NCBI GenBank assembly: GCA_029050415.1
Contig: JAIDMU010000085.1
Location: 1-5,553 of the forward strand
Length of the DNA stretch: 5,553 nt
Direction: 5' to 3'
Origin: Malacoplasma sp.
GTDB taxonomy: Bacteria; Bacillota_I; Bacilli_A; Mycoplasmatales; Mycoplasmoidaceae
In this document: one piece after another, positions 1-5,553 of the stretch
Numbering within the stretch: position 1 is the first letter of the stretch
Layout of the letters: each line of letters begins with the position of its first letter
The notes under the pieces: generated by a model
What the model was told of the DNA's origin: nothing
What the model saw: only the letters and a program-made list of their open reading frames with translations
Databases searched by the model: none
Program-made: the position numbers and the translations under genes

Positions 1-6
1 AATTTA

Positions 7-318
7 TTATCTACAAAAAACAACAAATGAATAACCACTTCAGATTTTTTCTAAAAAATGTTCAAATCTTGAAGAATTAAAAAAAGTTAAACATTCTTCA
101 AAAACCTTAATTTGAAAAACATTGTCTACAACTATTTCAGATTCAGAACCTGTAAAATATCTCCATGCTCTTAAAAAACTTGGTTTATTTAAAATAAATC
201 TAGGTTCTAATAATTCAGCTCAAATAGCTAAAGAATTTATTTTTTTAGAAGATGTGTATTTGTAATAATAAAATTCTTTATCATTCTTCTTACTTATTTT
301 ACTTATATAAATTTTCAT
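7..318 (-). CDS. Small uncharacterised protein, 103 aa (UGA=Trp)
   Basis: I do not recognise this gene and assign no function. It runs from an ATG at 318 to TAA at 9-7, followed at once by a second in-frame TAA (6-4). The frame is open only if UGA is read as Trp: TGA falls at codons 33 and 93, and TGG at codon 52. An in-frame stop at 351-349 blocks any much longer N-terminus, and there is no other in-frame ATG upstream. The N-terminus is Lys/Tyr-rich (about residues 1-26, with YYYKY at 17-21). The rest is rich in aromatic residues (FLRAWRYF at 48-55, ECLTFFN at 75-81, SFVVFCR at 97-103). I see no signal peptide, no membrane segment of convincing length, and no Cys-pair or nucleotide-binding motif. 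It lies just beyond the pdh terminator on the same strand. No good Shine-Dalgarno precedes the ATG, which lowers confidence in the start. It looks like a soluble lineage-restricted protein, but a decaying gene remains possible. Confidence 0.6.
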
Positions 319-347
319 AAATATTAAAAGAGACTTAATAATATAAT

Positions 348-356
348 TTTATAACA
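348..356 (-). promoter_or_regulatory. Possible extended -10 promoter for the small gene
   Basis: On the minus strand, TGTTATAAA (356-348) matches an extended -10 element: TG, one base, then TATAAA. It would start transcription near 341, about 20 bases before the ATG at 318. No good TTGACA-like -35 lies at the usual distance; TTGTTT at 384-379 is about 25 bases away. Such matches arise easily by chance in AT-rich DNA. The case rests mainly on position: it lies between the pdh terminator and a gene that otherwise has no promoter. Confidence 0.35.
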
Positions 357-415
357 TCAACAGTGCTAATGCTATATTAAACAATTAAATTTTTAATAAA
401 TTATTAATATGAAAT

Positions 416-446
416 AAAAAAATTATGGAGTTTTTCCATAATTTTT
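416..446 (-). terminator. Rho-independent terminator of the pdh operon
   Basis: A perfect 12-bp inverted repeat (446-435 pairing with 429-418) encloses a 5-base loop (434-430). Read on the minus strand, the core is TTATGGA-loop-TCCATAA, and the second arm runs into a seven-T tract (422-416), then ATTTC. The hairpin begins about 20 bases after the pdhD stop, so it is well placed to end the pdhABCD transcript. The stem is AT-rich, with only two G-C pairs, which is usual in low-GC mollicutes. The plus strand also has five T residues in the arm, but no plus-strand gene here would use it. Confidence 0.85.
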
Positions 447-466
447 AGTTTGTTTTATAAATGTTA

Positions 467-1858
467 TTATTCCCAAACTTTGTTTTTGAAGTTTTCTAAA
501 ACAATTTTTCTTGCTACTTCTCAAACAATTTCAGAATATGTTGGGTGTGGATGAATAGTTTGCGATATTGTATATACAGTAGATTCATTTTCCATTGCCA
601 AAGCAATTTCAGAAATGTAATCAGAACATTCTTCTCCTACAATATGACAACCTAAAATTTCACCACAATCTTGACTAACTAGTAGTTTAATGAAACCAAA
701 AGTAGTTCCATCTGCTAAAGCCTTTCCTAAATGTGAAAATTGATATTTGGCTGCAAAATATGGAATGTTTAATTCTTTTAATTGTTCTTCTGTATAACCT
801 ACAGTTGCAACTTGAGGATGTGTATAAATACAACCAGGTACTTTTAAAATATCCATTTTAGTTGGTTTGTTTAAAATGTTATTCACTGCAACAACTGCAT
901 TTTTATACGCAGAATGAGCAAGCATTACTTTGCTTGTACAATCTCCAATTGCATAAATGTGTTTTAATGAAGTTTGCATGTAATCATTTGTAATAATTGA
1001 TCCATTTCTTGCTAACTCCAATCCTAAAGGTTTAACAATATCAGTACTTGGAGCTCTTCCTACAGATACTAAACAATATTCAAATTCTTCAGAGAATTCT
1101 TGATTGTTTAAATCATAATAAACCTTCCCATTTTCATATTTTTTAATTTGAGCATTAGTAATAATTTTAATTCCTTTATTAGTAAGTAATTTTGTAACTT
1201 CAGTTGATACATCTTTATCAAGCACTTCAAGAATTCTGTCAACTCCTTGTAAGATTGTGACTTGACTTCCAAGTTCTGCAAATAAAATTGCAAATTCAAC
1301 TCCAATTACACCACCACCAATTACTGTGAACTTACTAGGAATGTTTGGTAAATTTAATACTTCATCACTTGTTAAAATTTTACCTTCACTATAACCCACA
1401 TCAAAACCAGGAAGATTAAATTTTCTTGGTGAACTACCAGTTGCAACAATTAGATTATCAAAATTAATTAATTCTTCATTAACACTAACAGTATTAGCAT
1501 CAACAATTTTAGCAACACCTTTGATTGTTTCAGCTTTAGCTGTTTTTAATAAACCTTGAACTCCCATTTGTAGTTTTTTAACTACATCATTTTTTCTAGA
1601 AATAATTTTAGATCAGTCCAAAGTAATAGAATTTGAATTAATTCCTTGTATTCCATAATCAGCAGCTTTTAAAACATATTGATGAATTTTTGCTGAGTTT
1701 AGTAATGCTTTTGTTGGGATACAACCTTTATTTAAACAAACACCACCAAAATCACTAGATTCAATACAAAGTGTTTTTAAACCACTTTTAGCAGCTTGTT
1801 CAGCAGCAATATAACCACCAGGTCCACTACCAATAACTACAAGATCATATTTTTTCAT
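467..1858 (-). CDS. pdhD: Dihydrolipoyl dehydrogenase (PDH E3)
   Basis: This 463-aa cytosolic flavoenzyme reoxidises the dihydrolipoyl group of E2 and reduces NAD+. The FAD dinucleotide-binding loop GSGPGG is at residues 10-15. The redox-active disulfide is C41/C46 in GGVCLNKGCIPTK. The second flavin-contact motif ATGSSPR is at 139-145, the NAD-binding loop GGGVIG at 181-186 and AIGD at 303-306. The dimerisation domain begins near 341. The catalytic motif HPHPTYSE near the C-terminus supplies the His-Glu pair, H438 and E443, which acts from the partner subunit. UGA encodes W82 and W446; W462 is TGG. The length matches ordinary bacterial E3, and there is no N-terminal lipoyl domain. The ATG at 1858 starts directly before the flavin fold; a modest AAGGA lies 12 bases upstream. 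It follows pdhC by 27 bases and ends with tandem TAA TAA before the operon terminator. Confidence 0.95.
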
Positions 1859-1885
1859 AATGTTTTCTTATCCTTATTAATTGTA

Positions 1886-3301
1886 TTAAACAAATAAGAA
1901 AGCAATATTTTCAAGATATTGTTTTACTTGGTTAGCAAATCTTGCAATGTCACCACCATCAACTCATCTGTGGTCAGCAGCAATAGTTAAAATCATAACT
2001 TTTCTTTCAACCATTTGGATTCCAACTTTTTTAACTTTGTTTGTTGCTGCACCTAAACCTGCAATTGCAACTTCTGGATAATTAATCACTGGAACACCAA
2101 ATTCTACACCTAAAGAACCATAATTTGTAACTGAGAATGTTCCTTTAGATAAATCTGCCATAGTAATTTTTTTAGTTCTTGCTTTAGTTGCAATTTCAGA
2201 AATTGTTTTAGCAATTTCTAAAATTGATAAACTATCAGCATTTTTAATATTTGGAACAATTAAACCATCTTTAGTATCAACAGCAATTCCAATATTAACT
2301 TCATTTCTTAAAATTAATGTGTTGTTAACATCATCATTTACTGCATTAAACATAGGGAATTGTTTCAATGTTTTTGCAATAGCTTTAATAATGAAAGGTA
2401 ATAAATTAAGTTTTACATTTTCAGTTTCTAAAATATAATCTTTAATTTTATTTCTTTGATCTCAAACTTCAGTAACATCAATTTCAACTGATAAATTAGT
2501 ATAAGCAGCTTGAGTTCAACTTCTTTTCATTGCTGTAGCAATAGCTTTTCTAATAGAAGTCATTTCTAATGTTTTGTCACCTTCATTAATAGGTGTAATA
2601 GCAGTAACTTTGTTAGCAACTAATGCAGAAGATGAAGGAGCAGAAGCAGTTACAGTTTGAACAGGAGCAACTGCAACAGCCACAGCAGGTCCAGAAGCAA
2701 CTGGAGTTACAGTTGCAACTGAAACAGATGAAACACTTGAACTAGATTTTATATAAGCTTCAACATCAGCTTTAGTAATTCTTCCTAATTCTCCTGTACC
2801 TTTAACTAACCCTAAATTAACATTGTTATTTTTTGCAAAAACTCTAGCAACAGGACTAGCTAAAACATCTTTGTTAACAATTTCATTGTCACTACTTGAA
2901 GTTTTAGAAACATTTAAAGAATTGCTTCCAAACAATGGAAGAACTGCATCTGAAACTTTAACTTCACCAACAACAGAAGCACCTTTAGCTTCTCCTTTAG
3001 GTTCTTCACTAGCAGGAGCAGGAGCAGAAGCAACTGGTGCTGCTGCAGGTGCTGGACTTGATGAATTTGAATCATCAATTTCAAAAATTGGATCTCCAAC
3101 ATGAATTGTTTCACCAACTTTAATAAGAATTTTTGAAACAATACCTTTTACTGGAGAAGAAATTTCAGTTGTAATTTTATCAGTTTCTACAGAAAATAAG
3201 TCTGTTCCATCATTAACAGAATCACCTTCTTTAACAAGAATATCTGATACTTTTCCTTCATGAATTCCTTCACCAATATCAGCAAATTTAAAAATATACA
3301 T
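1886..3301 (-). CDS. pdhC: Dihydrolipoyllysine acetyltransferase (PDH E2)
   Basis: This 471-aa core subunit accepts the acetyl group on a lipoyl arm and transfers it to CoA. Domains in order: one lipoyl domain (about 1-76) with the lipoylated lysine K42 in ETDKITTE; an Ala/Pro/Ser linker (about 79-100); a non-repetitive segment (about 103-144); the E1/E3-binding domain (about 145-185, with SPVARVFAK and GTGELGRITKADV); a second Ala/Ser/Val/Pro linker (about 187-228); and the acyltransferase domain (about 243-471). The active site is DHRWVDG (443-449), with H444 and D448 as the expected catalytic pair. UGA encodes W262, W280 and W446. Under the standard code the protein would lose its catalytic domain. 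The ATG at 3301 is preceded by AGGAG (3317-3313), 11 bases upstream. It lies 45 bases after pdhB. It ends in a single TAA. One lipoyl domain, rather than two or three, is common in Gram-positive and mollicute E2. Confidence 0.95.
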
Positions 3302-3346
3302 AATTTTATTTTCTCCTAGAAATAATACTCTTTATATAATACTTTA

Positions 3347-4345
3347 TTATTCCTTAGTATTTGCAAGAGTAATGATTTCTTTTGCAATTCTTTCAGGACT
3401 AACCATATGTAAAGTTTCACCTAATGCATATGGTACAGTGATATCTCAACCAGTCAATCTAACAGGAGCAGCTTTTAAACTATAGAAAGCTTTTTCGTTA
3501 ACAGTTGTAATAATTTCAGCACTAACACTAAATGATTTAACAGCTTCATGAACAATCATCAATCTTCCTGTTTTCTTAACAGAGTTAATAACTGTTTGTC
3601 TATCTCATGGTTTAATAGTTCTTAAATCAATTAATTCAACTGAAATATTAGGGTTTGTTTTTTTAACTTGTTCAATAGCAGCTAAACTGTCATGAACACT
3701 TGCACCAAAAGTAACAAGAGTTAAATCGTTTCCAGAAGTAACAACATTAGCTTTACCTAATTCAATTTCATATAATTCTTCAGGAATTTCTTGTTTAAAT
3801 GCACGATAAATTCTTTTTGGTTCAAAGAAAACTACTGGATCTGGATCATTAATAGCAGCAGTTAATAAACCTTTTGTATCATAAGGAGTTGAAGGCATAA
3901 CAACTTTTAATCCAGGAATGTGAGCAAAAATTGCTTCTAATGATTCAGAGTGGTGTTCAAGAGCTTTAACCCCTCCACCCATAGGCATTCTCACAACCAT
4001 AGGACAAGTAAATCTTCCCCTACTTCTGTTTCTGTATCTTGCAGCATGAGTAAATAAGTTCATAAGTCCTGGAAAACAGAAACCTGAAAATTGCATTTCA
4101 ACAACTGGTTTTAATCCAGCTAATGAAGCACCTACAGCTGTACCAACAATAGCAGTTTCAGCAATTGGAGAGTCAAATATTCTTTTTTCTCCATATTTAG
4201 CTTGTAATCCTTGAGTAGCTCTAAACACACCACCTTCAAACCCTGCATCTTCACCATAAACAATGATTTTAGGGTCTTTTTCCATATTTAGATCTAAAGC
4301 GTTAGTTACAGCTTCAATGTTATTTACAATAATTGTCTTAGACAT
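3347..4345 (-). CDS. pdhB: Pyruvate dehydrogenase E1 beta subunit
   Basis: This is the 332-aa beta half of the alpha2beta2 ThDP-dependent E1 that decarboxylates pyruvate and acetylates the E2 lipoyl group. The N-terminal pyrimidine-binding domain shows GEDAGFEGGVFRAT (31-44) and DSPIAE (58-63). E63 is the expected glutamate that activates the thiamine aminopyrimidine ring. HHSES (131-135) followed by AHIPGLKVVMPSTPYD (141-156) is the highly conserved E1-beta block. The C-terminal transketolase-like domain starts near 205 and carries LIDLRTIKPW (238-247) and IVHEAVKSFSVSAEI. UGA encodes W247, which would otherwise truncate the protein in this conserved block, and a second Trp in TGWD near the end. 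Length fits the family. The start is 2 bases after the pdhA stop, with its ribosome binding site inside pdhA. It ends with tandem TAA TAA. A branched-chain or acetoin E1 beta is the alternative, but a single four-gene set in a mollicute argues for pyruvate. Confidence 0.95.
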
Positions 4346-4347
4346 TA

Positions 4348-5424
4348 TTATTTACCTCCATGAATTTTAAGAGCTTCAGCTTTTTGTTCTAATAAAGATT
4401 CATCTAATGTTTTGTAAGTGTGATCAAAAATATCACTAACAGAAACAGATAAATGATTTTCCATAGTTTTATAAGCTTCTTCAATTTCGTTATTAATTTT
4501 TTCTTCTAATTCAGCTTTTTTAGCTTCATCCAAAAGACCATTTTTCATCATTCATTTTTCTAATCTGATGATTGGGTCTTTCTTTTCTTGTTCTTTTTCA
4601 TATTCTTCAGTTCTATAAACTCTAGGGTTATCACTAGTTGTGTGAGGTCCCATTCTATAAGTTACAAATTCAATTAAAATTGGTTTTTTGTTTTGTAACA
4701 CATGTTCTCTAGCAGCTCTTGCAGCTTCTACTGAAGCAAATAAACAGTTACCATCTACTTTAATGTAGTCAATACCTGCAGCAATTGCTTTACTAGAAAT
4801 GTCTAATTGACCAGTTTCTTTAGCAGTTGGTGTAGAAATAGCTCATTGGTTATTATTTACACAGAAAACTGTTTGAGCATTTCTAATTGAAGCAATATTC
4901 ATAGCTTCATAGAATTCACCTTCAGCAGTTCCACCATCACCAATAAATGTATAAGCAACATTTGGTTTGTTTTCATAGTTTAAAGCCATTCCAATACCAG
5001 CAGCATGTGAGTATTGAGTTCCAATTGGAATATTGAAAGGTAAGAAATTTAATTCTTCAGGCATTTTGTTACCTAATTCATTTCCTTTTCAAACAAGCAT
5101 AATTTTTCACATTGGAACATTTTTATGTAAGTAAACAGCAGCAGATCTAAAAGCAGGTGCAAATCAGTCATCTTTGTGCATACTAATTGCAGTTGCTACT
5201 TGTAAACCTTCTTCACCCATATTAGGTGGGAAAGTTAACATTTTACCTTGTCTTTGTCACTTAAGCATCTTTTCATCAAATCTTCTTGAAAGAAGCATAG
5301 TGTAGTAAGACTTTTGAATTTCTTCATTAGTTAAAGGAATTGTGTATCCTACTTTAGTAACGTTCCCATCTATGTCTAATACTGAATAAGTTTCAGTTTG
5401 ACTAGTATATTTATTAATTAACAT
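4348..5424 (-). CDS. pdhA: Pyruvate dehydrogenase E1 alpha subunit
   Basis: This is the 358-aa alpha subunit of E1, which binds the ThDP diphosphate and Mg2+. The thiamine motif starts with GDGGTAEGEF at 162-171 and closes with NNN at 190-192, the usual GDG...NN spacing. The conserved active-site loop YRMGPHTTSDNPRVYR is at 256-271. The equivalent loop in mitochondrial E1 is phosphorylated, but nothing here indicates a kinase. Other family blocks are MGEEGLQVA (69-77) and IPIGTQYSHAAGIGMA (132-147). Six UGA codons encode W56, W87, W106, W112, W194 and W291, and there is no TGG. The C-terminal region (about 290-345) is charged and helical-looking. The start at 5424 is fixed by a strong AAGAGGAG six bases upstream. 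The gene heads the operon and its last codons contain the pdhB ribosome binding site. Branched-chain E1 alpha is a close relative, but gene order and host type favour pyruvate. Confidence 0.95.
4354..4359 (-). promoter_or_regulatory. pdhB ribosome binding site inside pdhA
   Basis: GGAGGT (4359-4354) lies eight bases before the pdhB ATG and is formed by the two glycine codons (residues 356-357) just before the last lysine of PdhA. The junction reads TAATAATG: the pdhA stop, then a second in-frame TAA whose final A is the first base of the pdhB start. Ribosomes finishing pdhA are thus placed directly on the pdhB start, which suits equal output of the alpha and beta subunits. Confidence 0.85.
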
Positions 5425-5430
5425 TTAATT

Positions 5431-5438
5431 CTCCTCTT
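5431..5438 (-). promoter_or_regulatory. pdhA ribosome binding site
   Basis: AAGAGGAG (5438-5431) stands six bases before the ATG at 5424. It is the strongest Shine-Dalgarno match outside the pdhA/pdhB junction and decides the pdhA start. Confidence 0.85.
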
Positions 5439-5553
5439 AAATATTAGTCTTAACCTGATATACAAAAAGATAATTTCAAAATATTTAAATTTATATTTAA
5501 AGTTTTTAAAAATACTGAAATACTTGTTTAAATTATTACTAAATTATCCCTAT
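5439..5553 (-). promoter_or_regulatory. pdh operon leader, promoter not resolved
   Basis: This AT-rich stretch upstream of pdhA carries no open reading frame I can support on either strand and should contain the operon promoter. Minus-strand candidates are TATAAA (5495-5490) as a -10, without a good -35, and TTGAAA (5479-5474) as a -35, without a good -10 at 16-18 bases. TAATAT (5446-5441) lies too close to the ribosome binding site to be a useful -10. The 9-base word TTTAAATAT occurs twice, 12 bases apart (5501-5493 and 5489-5481). No hairpin, T-box, CIRCE element or other known leader stood out. The promoter may also lie beyond the window edge. Confidence 0.35.

Noticed and set aside
1108..1305. 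65-codon minus-strand frame inside pdhD
   Set aside because: It is out of frame with a well-supported E3, is Leu/Lys-rich as expected for shifted AT-rich codons, and has no motif of its own.
2628..3075. Ala/Pro/Ser/Val-rich repeats in PdhC as a possible DNA repeat or mobile insertion
   Set aside because: The low complexity falls exactly where E2 linkers are expected, on both sides of the E1/E3-binding domain. There is no regular DNA unit, target duplication or inverted end.
2823..3104. Plus-strand 93-codon open frame opposite pdhC
   Set aside because: It is antisense to the lipoyl domain and Ala/Pro linker of E2. Its Ala/Ser/Leu/Gly-rich translation is what the reverse of GCA/GCT/CCA-rich codons gives, and it has no good ribosome binding site.
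2914..3141. 75-codon minus-strand frame inside pdhC
   Set aside because: Its Gln/Leu runs are a frame-shifted reading of the Ala/Pro linker codons in a well-supported E2.
467..4551. Apparent fragmentation of pdhA, pdhB, pdhC and pdhD into pseudogene pieces
   Set aside because: Every break is an in-frame TGA at a plausible Trp site, with no frameshift. The joined proteins have normal lengths and all catalytic motifs, so this is the alternative genetic code, not decay.
1..5553. CRISPR arrays, tRNA or rRNA genes, insertion sequences, riboswitches
   Set aside because: I looked on both strands and found no regularly spaced repeats, no cloverleaf-like sequence, no transposase motif and no recognisable riboswitch core. 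Nearly all the window is accounted for by the five genes.

Overview
The window is AT-rich, and all five genes I can support lie on the minus strand. They only read through if UGA encodes tryptophan (translation table 4). Under the standard code every one of them breaks into pieces, and the breaks fall inside conserved domains. That, with very short intergenic gaps and TAA-only stops, points to a glucose-fermenting mollicute of the Mycoplasma, Mesoplasma/Entomoplasma or Spiroplasma type. I cannot fix the species from the sequence.

Layout, in the direction of transcription (high to low coordinates): 5553-5425 is the upstream leader. It is followed by pdhA (5424-4348, pyruvate dehydrogenase E1 alpha), pdhB (4345-3347, E1 beta), pdhC (3301-1886, dihydrolipoyl acetyltransferase E2) and pdhD (1858-467, dihydrolipoyl dehydrogenase E3). 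An intrinsic terminator at 446-416 closes the operon. Beyond it, 318-7 holds a small complete gene for a 103-residue protein I do not recognise, probably with its own promoter.

The four pdh genes encode the complete cytosolic pyruvate dehydrogenase complex. E1 (alpha2beta2, ThDP-dependent) decarboxylates pyruvate and reductively acetylates the lipoyl lysine on E2. E2 passes the acetyl group to CoA. E3 reoxidises the dihydrolipoyl group through FAD and a disulfide, reducing NAD+. In fermentative mollicutes the acetyl-CoA normally feeds ATP production through phosphotransacetylase and acetate kinase; those genes are not in this window. All key catalytic residues are present in the four proteins, so the complex looks functional.

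I see no new multi-gene system here. The points most worth a second look are the hidden UGA-containing small gene at 7-318, the tight pdhA/pdhB junction (TAATAATG with the ribosome binding site inside the last pdhA codons), the E3 without an N-terminal lipoyl domain, the non-low-complexity segment between the lipoyl and E1/E3-binding domains of E2, and the operon ending at pdhD.
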